A stretch of 64,000 nt of DNA from Oceanobacillus senegalensis (GCF_900176885.1 NZ_LT839648.1:51916-115915); one strand, 5' to 3'. Shown: positions 44,302 through 53,271, counted from the first letter of the stretch. The notes: generated from the sequence alone by a model not told the origin. Made by a program: numbers and translations.

Positions 44302-44610
44302 TTATGCAGCTAGTAAATGACTCTGGTATTGAACCGGGGTCATTTCGTTTAAGCCCCATTGATAACGTCGAAAATTGTATTCTTCGATATACGAATCAAC
44401 AACTTGCTGTAATTCATTAAAATTCACACAATCTTTGTACTCTACTTCATCTTTAAAATGACTCCATTGGTGCGTTATCCCAACAATTTCTTTTTCGTGA
44501 CATGGATTGTGTTAATTGTAATTCTTTAACTTTTTTCTGAAAGTCTGGATGAGTGAAATGTACACCTTGATCGGAGTGTAATATATTTTGGTTCAATATT
44601 ACCCATGTTT
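44302..44610 (-). pseudogene. IS3-family OrfB, C-terminal remnant
   Basis: The minus strand reads ILHSDQGVHFTHPDFQKKVK, then SMSRKRNCWDNAPMESHFKD, which holds the catalytic Glu, and EYNFRRYQWGLNEMTPVQYQ. This is the end of an OrfB of the IS150 type. A small frameshift lies near 44490-44500. It is a different element from the one at 42742. Confidence 0.75.
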
Positions 44611-44727
44611 TGTTTGAGAATCGAGAGCTTGTGAAGGTTGACCATCAAGGAGTTTCGGTTTGATACTTTACATAGAGCGGCATTTCAAAAAAAATACGAG
44701 GAGAAGAAGCTTTAGGAGGAAAATAAT

Positions 44728-45151
44728 ATGAGTATTTTACCTGAGAGACTAGATGAAGTTCTGGGAGAAGAAATATATAAACGTGAAGATAGCAATCTAG
44801 TACAGGAGGCTTTAATAAGGCTAGGAGTAAACGCATCAGATACTTTCCAAGAATTTTATATCCAATATGCAGGACCTTTTTGGGAAGAACATGTACCCTA
44901 TGAATTACTAGATATAGCAGATGAAGAAAATAATATTGAATCATGCACACTCATTTCTAGAAAAGAACATGGTTTCCCGAAGTAATATCTTGTTTTAAGT
45001 GAAATGTCAGCAAATGCTGTATTAGTGCTGGGTAACAGATAAAGTTTATATCGTTCATTTTGAGGGTGGAGATGAATTGCTTTTAAAAGGAGAGTTACAA
45101 GAAACTTGGTCATCGTTTTTTGATTTTTTGAAGGCATATTTTAATTGTTAA
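44728..45151 (+). pseudogene. SUKH immunity gene broken by a stop and a frameshift
   Basis: ATG after TTAGGAGG. LDEVLGEEIYKREDSNLVQE, then FQEFYIQYAGPFWEEHVPYE runs to TAA at 44983. The reading continues with YLVLSEMSANAVLVL, then after a 1-base shift near 45030 with TDKVYIVHFEGGDELLLKGE and TWSSFFDFLKAYF. The parts line up as one SUKH protein of about 140 residues. Confidence 0.7.
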
Positions 45152-45290
45152 TTATTGTTCAATAAAAGATATTCATAGATACTTAAGTGCTTGTTCTTTC
45201 GTCCTTCCAAATGTTTATTGATAAAAAGTCAGGTAAAATAATCTCAGCTTTCCCTGTATATTAATTAATAATGTTACAAAGGTGATGTAA

Positions 45291-45662
45291 ATGGCAGAAA
45301 TCATTGGGTATAAATTTGATGAAATGGTATTTAAAAGTGGTAATAAGTCATTAATTATAAAAATGGAGGATCCAGATAAGTATTTAGTTGCAACTTTTCT
45401 AATGTCGGATATTCAGGGAGGGGATCCTTCCTATGCAATTAATGAAATGGATGAGGTGATAAAGGGTAAAAAGGAATACGGTGAACTTCATGGTAATGTA
45501 TGTGGGCTAGAAATTCAGAAGGAAAAAACCAGGGTTTATGATAACGTAGCTGATGATGGTATTGGGGATTGGTGCGAAATAGATACACAGGAACTCAGAG
45601 ATTTGATTATTATATGGTCGAATAAGTTAAAAGAATTTAGACAAAAGCACCCTTATGGTTAG
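45291..45662 (+). CDS. small acidic protein, probable immunity protein
   Basis: 123 residues, ATG after AAAGGTGATG. MAEIIGYKFDEMVFKSGNKS and later YDNVADDGIGDWCEIDTQEL with RDLIIIWSNKLKEF. Soluble. The family is not recognised; position among immunity genes suggests that role. Confidence 0.5.
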   Translation: MAEIIGYKFDEMVFKSGNKSLIIKMEDPDKYLVATFLMSDIQGGDPSYAINEMDEVIKGKKEYGELHGNVCGLEIQKEKTRVYDNVADDGIGDWCEIDTQELRDLIIIWSNKLKEFRQKHPYG

Positions 45663-45745
45663 GTTTAAAAGGAGGTTGTGAACCCCTGTATGGAAAAGAG
45701 AAAGAGGGGCAACAGCTGACCTTTGGGAAAGGGGGATAATAAGTA

Positions 45746-45952
45746 ATGGACTTTGGTGTATTTAATAATTTAGTTGAAGAGGTAATTCAGTTCTCGAAAA
45801 GTTTCCAGAGCGAACTTACTAATAATATTTCTGATAAATTTGTTATTATTAATGATATAAAAAAAGCGGAGCATTTAGCTTATGATGAGACTTTTGGCGA
45901 GGATGAGTATAATTGGAAAGATATAAAAGAATTGGAAATGAGTGAAGTTTGA
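45746..45952 (+). CDS. small protein, unknown
   Basis: 68 residues, ATG after AAAGGGGG. MDFGVFNNLVEEVIQFSKSF to DIKKAEHLAYDETFGEDEYN. Its end overlaps the next frame by 11 bases, so the two could be one gene split by a frameshift. Confidence 0.4.
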   Translation: MDFGVFNNLVEEVIQFSKSFQSELTNNISDKFVIINDIKKAEHLAYDETFGEDEYNWKDIKELEMSEV

Positions 45953-46157
45953 AGTATTTATTACGCAACGAGAATGGATGGAAGTTTTACATTACAGAAT
46001 TTTAAATCATGAACAAGTAAGAAAAATATACGGTAGTGTACTATCTAAGCTAGATAACAAGACAAAAAAGATAATTAGAAGCTTATTAGAAAACATAAAA
46101 AGAGAAGACCCAAATATGTTTAGCCATTCTGTAGATGAAGTATTAAAAGCAATATAG
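45942..46157 (+). CDS. small protein, unknown
   Basis: 71 residues from GTG 45942. MKFEVFITQREWMEVLHYRI and NKTKKIIRSLLENIKREDPN: helical, charged. No ribosome-binding site of its own is clear, which fits either translational coupling to, or a frameshifted continuation of, the previous frame. Confidence 0.38.
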   Translation: MKFEVFITQREWMEVLHYRILNHEQVRKIYGSVLSKLDNKTKKIIRSLLENIKREDPNMFSHSVDEVLKAI

Positions 46158-46196
46158 TTCAACCCACCTTAATTTTTAGAACCCTATGATACAAAA

Positions 46197-46230
46197 TGAC
46201 GCGGGGACAGTTTCATCGTCCAAGTTACCC
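46197..46230 (+). repeat. dispersed 'GGGAC-AGGTTCC' repeat
   Basis: GACGCGGGGACAGTTTCATC then GTCC. Related to 48851 and to the LXG leaders. Confidence 0.45.
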
Positions 46231-46327
46231 ATATCCTGACCCATTGAATGGTATAACACATCGAAGGTTTATAAAGGGAGTTTGAATAACTGGTAAGCCA
46301 AATTCAAGGCTAAAAAGGTGATAGACT

Positions 46328-46840
46328 ATGAATGATTTAAAAATTTTTGAAAGATATAAGGTAGACTATAATTGGGCTACATTGTTAGTTGGATTAGAGT
46401 TAGAACGGTTGAATGTAAAAGAAGTAGCTAAATATGCTGAAATGCTGATTTGTAGTAATCCACAAATAACGAATGAGAACATGATAGAGCTTGCGTGGAC
46501 AAAGACTGACAGAAAAGAGGTTGTAGGACTACTACAGCAACTACTGAAGAATATTAATGTTGAATATGATTTTCAGAATGAGAAGAGAAAATGGAGATAT
46601 TGTTTATTAATGAAATTGAAAGAAGTGGAAGAAGATAAAAAGATTCTTTTAGAAAAAGTTGCTCAAATTTATAGTGATTTTCATTATCCAGAGGACATGG
46701 AAGGTTTTATATATTATCTTGAACCTAAGGAAGAACTCTCCCAGGAAAAGAAAGCACAGACGGAATATCTTGAAAACTTGATAGAGAATCTACATAAATT
46801 TCTTGAAAATGAACAGATATTTATTAACCATTTGAAATAA
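46328..46840 (+). CDS. DUF2247-family immunity protein
   Basis: 170 residues, ATG after AAAGGTGATAG. FERYKVDYNWATLLVGLELE then KEVAKYAEMLICSNPQITNE and MIELAWTKTD match the DUF2247 pattern, a helical family found as immunity protein in polymorphic toxin loci. No toxin piece is adjacent. Confidence 0.7.
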   Translation: MNDLKIFERYKVDYNWATLLVGLELERLNVKEVAKYAEMLICSNPQITNENMIELAWTKTDRKEVVGLLQQLLKNINVEYDFQNEKRKWRYCLLMKLKEVEEDKKILLEKVAQIYSDFHYPEDMEGFIYYLEPKEELSQEKKAQTEYLENLIENLHKFLENEQIFINHLK

Positions 46841-47022
46841 CCCTTTATTAAACTAGAATCAGGTGTTGGTCCAAGGGGATCTGTGTCGCCCAAGCTATGA
46901 AAGTATGGAGCGATGGGAACAGTTCCAATGATAGAAAGATTCGTAGTGATAGTCGTTCAAGGGATTGAAATTTAAAATGGAAAAAATAAGTTTTGCTATT
47001 AAGTATAATGGGAGGAAGAGCA

Positions 47023-47420
47023 TTGGAACATTGGGAAAGATGGATACCGATAAACGGATTACCTTTAAAGTTATACAATGATACGTTTATAGATAATAAA
47101 GAAGGTATAATAGTAGGGTTTAGCGATGAAAAAGAAAAATTAAAAGTTGTAGTTAAGTTTGAAGAAGGTGTATTATCCTATAGAAATACAGATGAAGGCT
47201 CATTATTGAAAAGACTAAATGATATAGACCAACAATACGGTACAGCTTTTATAGCGAGTGGTCCTTATTTAAAGTAAAAAACTCTGAGAATATAAATTGG
47301 TTTCTTGAAGAAAGTTCAGGTATCTATGATCCACATGAATTAGAGCATTACGTGTTTTTAACACCAAATGATGTAATTGAAATACTAACAACATATACTC
47401 CAAGTTTCGTCATAAAGTAG
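47023..47420 (+). pseudogene. frameshifted immunity-type gene
   Basis: TTG 47023 after GGGAGGAAG opens LEHWERWIPINGLPLKLYND. The first frame stops at TAA 47275. The next frame continues at the same point as WSLFKVKNSENINWFLEESS and YVFLTPNDVIEILTTYTPSF to TAG 47418. Together they would make about 132 residues of an unknown family. Confidence 0.55.
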
Positions 47421-47474
47421 CGGCTGCTTATAAATATAGATAAAACGACCAGAAAGTTAAACCTTGCTAAAAAG

Positions 47475-47508
47475 AGCATTAAAGGCCCAAAACCTTAATG
47501 CTTTTTTA
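47475..47508 (+). terminator. rho-independent terminator
   Basis: GCATTAAAGG pairs with CCTTAATGC, followed by TTTTTTA. Confidence 0.65.
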
Positions 47509-47601
47509 ATATTTTGAGTTCCTTCATCATAATCATTTCCGTTTAAATATTGGAAGTGGAGAGCAAAAGAAATGGATAATCAATAAAATGGTGGAAAGGT
47601 G

Positions 47602-48057
47602 ATGAAACCATTGTGTAAAGATGATTTAGAAAAACTAATTACTGATAATATGGAAACAGGATATTTTACTGGTGGTATAGAAAAGAAACTTGTAGATAAA
47701 ATAGAAGAAGATTTGGATATTTTACTTCCAAATAGTTATAAACATTTCCTAATGAAATATGGAAGTGGTGGAATTTTTGGTGTCGATATTCTAGGTGCCG
47801 GTAAGACTGACCAACCCTTTGTAGTAACTGAAACGGAAAAATATAGACAAAAAGGTTTAGAAAAGGATTTAGTACTAATTGAAGACTGTGATGAATTTCT
47901 CTATTGTTTAGATACTAGTGAAATGGTTAACGAAGAATGCCCAGTAGTTTCATGGGATCAACATGAGGGGATAGATAGTATTGAATCGGCTAATTTTTGT
48001 AAGTTCTTATTAGAGAGATTTATAGACTCAAAGGAAGCTTGGGAAGAAGACTTTTAA
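47602..48057 (+). CDS. SMI1/KNR4 (SUKH) immunity protein
   Basis: 151 residues from ATG 47602 (GTG 47599 is the adjacent alternative). IEEDLDILLPNSYKHFLMKY then GSGGIFGVDILGAGK is a typical SUKH start; CPVVSWDQHEGIDSIESANF and CKFLLERFID give its end. No toxin piece lies next to it. Confidence 0.8.
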   Translation: MKPLCKDDLEKLITDNMETGYFTGGIEKKLVDKIEEDLDILLPNSYKHFLMKYGSGGIFGVDILGAGKTDQPFVVTETEKYRQKGLEKDLVLIEDCDEFLYCLDTSEMVNEECPVVSWDQHEGIDSIESANFCKFLLERFIDSKEAWEEDF

Positions 48058-48147
48058 TCACTTGAAGAAGGAATTTTGATGACTTTGAAACCTATCCTAC
48101 CTTTGGACGTAGGGATAGGTTTCTTGTATACCATATTGGCCATTGTG

Positions 48148-48235
48148 CTAGTCCCCTCACTGCTTTAAGGCGCTAAAGTGAAATGTTTAGAAACCACAAG
48201 AATGGAGAGTAGAAAATGAAGTGCAAGGTTAGAGG
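48148..48235 (+). repeat. dispersed repeat, second copy of 36889
   Basis: CCCTCACTGCTTTAAGGCGC, TAAAGTGAAATGTTTAGAA and AATGGAGAGTAGAAAATGAA, closely matching 36889-36960. Confidence 0.55.
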
Positions 48236-48344
48236 GACGTGGGGGCAGGTTTATCTTCCAAGGGTGTCGGGATAACTTTCTATTTATAAAAGTTTTGTAG
48301 AGAAATTTCTGCAAGACTTTTTTTGTTTTCCGAGATTAGTAGAA
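48236..48344 (+). repeat. leader repeat upstream of an LXG fragment
   Basis: GGGACGTGGGGGCAGGTTT, GTGTCGGGATAACTTTC, hairpin AAGTTTTGTAGA ... TCTGCAAGACTT, TTTTTTTG and then CCGAGATTAGTAGAATG. Confidence 0.65.
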
Positions 48345-48627
48345 TGTTTAGAAATGGTGAACCCATCAGGAATTTACGACAATCAAGGGGCAAGTCGTTA
48401 ACAGTGTCGAAGTGAAAAATGACAAAAATGAATGGCAAGGTAAGTATTTCACTCTGCTCGATGGTAAGAAGGATAGAGAGTTCACCGATTCAGATGGCAA
48501 TGTGAGTTACGAGTTTGTGAGTGAGATACCTGAGGATCGGTTTCAGCCAGGGGAGAAGAGCTTCCTAGAAAAAACATGTGATGGCGTGGCGATCATCGCA
48601 CTTGTCACCAAAAGAAAAAAGAAGTAA
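48345..48627 (+). pseudogene. LXG fragment fused to the tail of a Hol-Tox peptide
   Basis: After a scrap of the usual start, the sequence jumps to the middle region (NEWQGKYFTLLDGKKDREFT to EDRFQPGEKSFLEKT). At about 48585, within GATGGCGTGGCGATC, it switches in frame to VAIIALVTKRKKK, the end of the peptide encoded at 42433. The 3' RNA part of that locus follows (48620-48790) with the GGTCAGGTG terminator arm. Confidence 0.72.
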
Positions 48628-49730
48628 ACTGCCCTGTCCCTTCCAAAGATTTGAGTAGCTAACTTCTTTAATCAAGACATCTGTACTTTGACCATCCGCA
48701 ATGGGAGCGGCATGTATGTTGCTTAGGTCAGGTGTTCAAAGCACTTGACTTTTGTTTTATTGTATTTACTTTTATTAATTATTATATATAATACATACTA
48801 GTTTTTCCAATATTAAAGTATTATGCAGTCCTATTATAAATTGCCAAAAGACGCGGGGACAGGTTCCTTGTCCACAGAAAAGTGGTCAGTTTCCCACCGC
48901 ATTAATGCGCTACATACACATATTCATCAGTAGGATTTTCCTCTACAATTTAATAATCTACAGCATAACCTCTCAGAACATGTATAAATAAGCTAACTAG
49001 GCACTTAGAAGAGTCTATGATGACATACCGAATTCTGCTTTAAAAGATTGTTCATTAAAACCTAAGTTACTGCTCGATTCTATTGATACGGAAGGAGAAC
49101 TACAGGATTCGTTTTTAGAATTCATAGAAGAAAGAGATAGTAACAGCTAATTGGATTTTTTATCACAGAGGTTTTCATAAAGCACAGTTAAATATATAAA
49201 TAATTTAAATGAATTCGATTACCTTGATTGGCTATGCCTTTCAAGTTTTCTTTTTTATGAGGGACTACCTAGTTTCTATAAGATTCTAGTTGATAGGGAT
49301 AAGACAACGTCGTCATGGATTGGGAGTATCTTTATGTTTCCCACAGAAGCGAAAAACCGCATAGCTAAGTACTTTTTCATATTTATTTATCTGATGAAGT
49401 GATGATTGAATCTGAAGGTGGACTATTACCCTCATGCATATGGACCGTGGAAAAGAATTTAGATCATGAGGTACTTGTTCTCTTGGTAATTGAAGTTACT
49501 GATAGGCAATTAGAGAATAAAAGATTTAGATAAAACAAACAGCCATAAGAACAACCCCTGTTCTAGTGGCTCTCTTTTCCGCACTTACTGGGTCAATCAT
49601 CTGCAGCACTTATGAACTTCGGTTCCTTTCAAAATGAATTCCATATATTGGAGAAATTAAAAATCGATTTAATATATATTTTTTTGCAAAAAGTACTTTT
49701 ATTCTGAAAATTTATATGATAATATATAAC
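48628..49730. other. decayed intergenic DNA with repeats and scraps
   Basis: Holds the 3' remnant of a Hol-Tox locus to 48790, a GGGACAGGTTCCTTGTCC repeat at 48855, and a 'GCATTAATGCGC' repeat at 48893. It also has a scrap ending LLLDSIDTEGELQDSFLEFI at 49150, a degenerate CCTTGA terminator near 49225, and a scrap VMIESEGGLLPSCIWTVEKN near 49400-49530. The inverted copy of the 5881 hairpin block is at 49538-49605. No intact gene. Confidence 0.45.
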
Positions 49731-49740
49731 TTGTATACAA
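49731..49740. promoter_or_regulatory. palindromic operator, probably for the FCD-type GntR regulator
   Basis: TTGTATACAA is a perfect palindrome just downstream of an AT-rich -10-like stretch and about 30 bases before the first gene of the operon. FCD-subfamily GntR proteins often bind TTGTxxACAA-like sites, and one is encoded at the operon end (55222). Inference from pattern and position. Confidence 0.55.
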
Positions 49741-49770
49741 CATATATATATCTAAGGGAGGAAGTTATTT

Positions 49771-50445
49771 ATGCAAATTTTAAATCGTATTGGGAATAGG
49801 CAATTAAGTCCAAAAATGAAGGAACGCTTTAATAAGGTAGAACCAGCTACTATTGGTCATCATTTACATTATGGTTTCATGGATCCACGAGTTAAATCGA
49901 TGTTACAAAATGTGAACGTTGTCGGTACCGCTTTTACTGTGAGAACAAATGTAAACGATTCCACGATGGTTCATAAAGCAGTTAGTTTAGCGGAAGAAGG
50001 CGATGTAATTGTTATCGATAGAACAGGTGATAACAAACATGCTCCTGTAGGTGAAATAGTAGCATATGCAGCGAATTCTCGTAAAATTGCTGGGATTATT
50101 ATTGATGGTCCATGTACAGATATTCAAGCAATTCGAGAAATTGGTCTCCCTGTTTTTGCCACTGGGCTATCTCCGATTACAACAAAGCTTTATGGTGACA
50201 GCGGAGAGATTAATACGACTGTTCAATGTGGAGGGGTCACAGTAAATCCTGGAGACCTCATAGTGGCAGATGATAACGGCGTCTTAGTTCTTTCTCAAGA
50301 TTTGGATTATGAAAAGGTATTAGAAAAAGCAGAAGCAAGTGAAAGAAGAGAGCCCGAAACGAAGAAACTTTTAGATAGTGGTAGAACTTTGAGTAGCATA
50401 TCAAGGGCTGATCAACTAATAGAGGAATTTTACGCTAAACAATAG
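49771..50445 (+). CDS. RraA-like aldolase/decarboxylase family protein
   Basis: 224 residues, ATG after GGGAGGAAG. The fold motifs are present: VVGTAFTVRT, EEGDVIVIDRTGDNKHAPVG, and GIIIDGPCTDIQAIREIGLP. In 4-hydroxy-4-methyl-2-oxoglutarate aldolases the equivalent of 'PCTD' carries Arg-Asp; here Thr116 replaces the Arg that binds pyruvate. The family acts on oxo-dicarboxylic acids or regulates RNase E; Bacillaceae lack the RNase E target, so an enzyme is likely, but the missing Arg leaves activity open. Confidence 0.75.
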   Translation: MQILNRIGNRQLSPKMKERFNKVEPATIGHHLHYGFMDPRVKSMLQNVNVVGTAFTVRTNVNDSTMVHKAVSLAEEGDVIVIDRTGDNKHAPVGEIVAYAANSRKIAGIIIDGPCTDIQAIREIGLPVFATGLSPITTKLYGDSGEINTTVQCGGVTVNPGDLIVADDNGVLVLSQDLDYEKVLEKAEASERREPETKKLLDSGRTLSSISRADQLIEEFYAKQ

Positions 50446-50458
50446 GGGGGGAGTATCT

Positions 50459-51475
50459 GTGAAGAAGCTAATTTTATTGACGGTAGGTTTATTGATGCTA
50501 GCAATTGTAAGTGCTTGTTCAAGTTCTAGCTCAAGCTCTAATAGTGGAGATGGTCCGATTGAACTTAAGTTAGGTACAAAAATGCCAAATGAATCATCTG
50601 AAGGAGAGGCGTTTAACCGCTTTGCAGAAATCGTTGAAGAAAAGAGTGGGGGAGAACTTATTGTTAACGTTTTTCCCGCTGAACAATTAGGAAAAGGAAC
50701 GACCCAGATTGACAATATGTTACTAGGTACACAGGATATGTATGCGGAATCAATTACTTATTTTAGTGACTACGATCCCAGGGCTGAGATAGGTACGGTT
50801 CCGTTCCTTTTCAGGGACTTTGAACATTTCCAGAAGTTTAATACCGGTGAAATGGGACAAGAAATTTACGATACATTGGTTTCTGAAGGTATTCGTATTC
50901 TAAACACAGAAAGGAATTTTAGAAGAGGGCCTTATCGTGTACTTGTATCTAATACACCAGTTAAAACAGTTGAAGACCTCGAAGGATTAAAAATTCGTTC
51001 ATTCGAATCTGAATTTTATTCTGGTGCATATGAGTCTGTAGGTGCTAATCCGACTGTTATTGCTTGGACAGAAACATATTTGGGAATCAATCAGAACTTA
51101 GTAAATGCAGCCACTTCCCCAATTTCATTAGTATGGCCAATGAAGTTTACAGAAGTCGCACCACATGTAACGCTTATCGATGAATATCCACAAGAGGTGG
51201 TAATTGCGATGAACGAAGAAAAGTTTTCCTCATTATCAGAAGAACATCAACAAATATTAATGGATGCGGCTAACCAAGCTGGTGAAGAGGCAACAAAAAA
51301 ACTTGATGAAGAGGTAGAAGAACATCTTCAATTGATGAAAGATGAGCATGAAATCAAGATTCATGAAATTGATAAAGAAGTTTGGATAGAAGCATTTTCT
51401 GATTACCATTATCAGTTAGAGGAAGAAGGAAGAATTCCTGAAGGCTATATCGATCAGATTAAATCTATTGAGTAA
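50459..51475 (+). CDS. TRAP transporter substrate-binding lipoprotein (DctP family)
   Basis: 338 residues, GTG start after a GGGGGGGAG site. Lipobox IVSAC (Cys about residue 20) followed by a run of serines as linker. ELIVNVFPAEQLGKGTTQID, TPVKTVEDLEGLKIRSFESE (substrate-binding Arg) and EVAPHVTLID-type text match DctP. It is distinct from the protein at 15574, so it should bind a different acid. Confidence 0.9.
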   Translation: MKKLILLTVGLLMLAIVSACSSSSSSSNSGDGPIELKLGTKMPNESSEGEAFNRFAEIVEEKSGGELIVNVFPAEQLGKGTTQIDNMLLGTQDMYAESITYFSDYDPRAEIGTVPFLFRDFEHFQKFNTGEMGQEIYDTLVSEGIRILNTERNFRRGPYRVLVSNTPVKTVEDLEGLKIRSFESEFYSGAYESVGANPTVIAWTETYLGINQNLVNAATSPISLVWPMKFTEVAPHVTLIDEYPQEVVIAMNEEKFSSLSEEHQQILMDAANQAGEEATKKLDEEVEEHLQLMKDEHEIKIHEIDKEVWIEAFSDYHYQLEEEGRIPEGYIDQIKSIE

Positions 51476-51490
51476 GGAAGGTGATGATAT

Positions 51491-51985
51491 ATGAAAAAAT
51501 TAATTCATAGAATCGCTAATATTTACTTAGTCATCTCCCTTTTAGGATTACTGGTCTTTATCAGCATATTATCTGTTGAAATCGTATTACGATACTTTTT
51601 TAGTAATTCGATTATTTGGTCACAGGAGTTCTTTTCTATATTAATTTGTTGGATTACATTCTTAGGGTTTGGCAAGATTTTAGTTGATCAGGAAGACATT
51701 ATGATTACGTTTCTGATGAAAAAGATTTCTGAATCCAAACAAAGAATAGTATCTATTTTTAATAGCATTTTAATGGTATTTACCTCAAGTGTATTACTCT
51801 ATTATTCTACCATGCTAACTATTAGACATATGGAAAACACAACAACCATTATGAAATGGCCATCAGCTCTTTTTTATATACCTATTGTGTTATTGATGAT
51901 ACTAGTCGTTTTAACTTCCATTTATAATACGTACTTGGCTTATAAATCTGAGCTTAATCTATTTACTGGGGAAGAGGAGGAATAG
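51491..51985 (+). CDS. TRAP transporter small membrane subunit (DctQ family)
   Basis: 164 residues, AAGGTGATG site. Four membrane segments; IVLRYFFSNSIIWSQEFFSI is the family signature region. It is followed 2 bases later by the large subunit. Confidence 0.87.
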   Translation: MKKLIHRIANIYLVISLLGLLVFISILSVEIVLRYFFSNSIIWSQEFFSILICWITFLGFGKILVDQEDIMITFLMKKISESKQRIVSIFNSILMVFTSSVLLYYSTMLTIRHMENTTTIMKWPSALFYIPIVLLMILVVLTSIYNTYLAYKSELNLFTGEEEE

Positions 51986-51987
51986 AT

Positions 51988-53271
51988 ATGATACTTGGTA
52001 TTACATTGTTCCTCGTATTCTTACTATTACTAGCTATTGGTTTTCCTGTTTCTTTTGCAATGATTTTATCAACTCTTGTTGCATTAGTAATGGGTGGGTA
52101 TACGCTAGAAGTTTTGACCCTACAGATAGTAGAAGGAATCAAAGGATATACACTACTTGCTATTCCACTATTCATACTAGCTGGTAATTTAATGAATTCT
52201 GCAGGGATTACCCAACGGATTTTTGATTTTGCAACAGCTCTTGTTGGTCACGTACGAGGCGGCCTAGCTCAAGTAAATATCTTTGCAAGTGTTATCTTCT
52301 CCGGTATTTCAGGGACAGCCGTCGGGGACCAGGCAGGCCTTGGAGCTATTGAAATGAAGGCAATGGTTGAAAAAGGCTATAAGAAACCCTTTAGTGCAGC
52401 ACTTACCCTAGCATCATCTGTTATTGGTGCGATTATTCCACCAAGTGTACCGTTCATTATTTATGCCTATTTAGCAGAAGTTTCAGTTGAAAAGTTATTT
52501 ATAGCTGGTGTATTACCAGGATTATTAATTGCGACGATACTATCCGTTTATGTCTACTTTGGAGTATCTCGTGGCATTATTACAGCTCCACCTGCTGAAC
52601 CGTTTGAAATGAAGTCTTTACTGCAAACTATTAAAGATGGTTTTTTTGCCTTACTTGCACCTTTAGTTATATTAGGTGGAATGCTTGGGGGAATTGTAAC
52701 ACCTACAGAAGCAGGGGCAATAGCTGTTGTTTATTCACTATTCTGTGCAGTCATTTATAAAGAATTTAACTGGGAAAATTTAAAGAGTGGCTTTATTGCA
52801 AGCTTAGGTTCAACAGCCTTAATTATGTTCCTAATTGGTGTTGGAACAGCAATGGGGTGGATTATCTCTGCTGAGCAATTACCAATTCTATTATCAGATT
52901 TCTTATTGGATTTAACGGAGAATAAATATGTAATGTTGCTGATTATTAACTTCTTACTTTTATTCTTGGGAAGTATCATGGAAGGTATACCAATCAAGTT
53001 AATTATGATTCCAATTTTATTACCAATTATGGATAGCCTTGGAATTGATCGAATTCACTTTGGAGTTGTTATGTCGTATAACCTATTATTAGGTATGATT
53101 ACACCACCAGTAGGATTAGGTTTATACGTAATAAGTCGCGTTGGGAAGGTATCGTTTGAAAAGGTTGTTAGGAATGTACTTCCATTATATATACCATTAA
53201 TACTAGCGTTAATTATTTTGACGTACTTCCCACAAATTTCATTATGGTTACCGAATTTGTTAACAAAATAG
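51988..53271 (+). CDS. TRAP transporter large permease subunit (DctM family)
   Basis: 427 residues, about 12 membrane segments. AIGFPVSFAMILSTLVAL, FSGISGTAVGDQAGLGAIEM, SSVIGAIIPPSVPFIIYAYL, VTPTEAGAIAVVYSLF and LGMITPPVGLGLYVIS are the conserved DctM parts. Confidence 0.93.
   Translation: MILGITLFLVFLLLLAIGFPVSFAMILSTLVALVMGGYTLEVLTLQIVEGIKGYTLLAIPLFILAGNLMNSAGITQRIFDFATALVGHVRGGLAQVNIFASVIFSGISGTAVGDQAGLGAIEMKAMVEKGYKKPFSAALTLASSVIGAIIPPSVPFIIYAYLAEVSVEKLFIAGVLPGLLIATILSVYVYFGVSRGIITAPPAEPFEMKSLLQTIKDGFFALLAPLVILGGMLGGIVTPTEAGAIAVVYSLFCAVIYKEFNWENLKSGFIASLGSTALIMFLIGVGTAMGWIISAEQLPILLSDFLLDLTENKYVMLLIINFLLLFLGSIMEGIPIKLIMIPILLPIMDSLGIDRIHFGVVMSYNLLLGMITPPVGLGLYVISRVGKVSFEKVVRNVLPLYIPLILALIILTYFPQISLWLPNLLTK

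Noticed and set aside
28800..48350. Leaders before LXG fragments as possible riboswitches
   Set aside because: Apart from the terminator hairpin I see no conserved aptamer-like set of helices, and the downstream pieces are promoterless fragments.
22000..49700. Search for CRISPR-like arrays among the many repeats
   Set aside because: The repeats are spaced by kilobases or are large cassettes. No short regular repeat-spacer pattern and no cas gene is visible.
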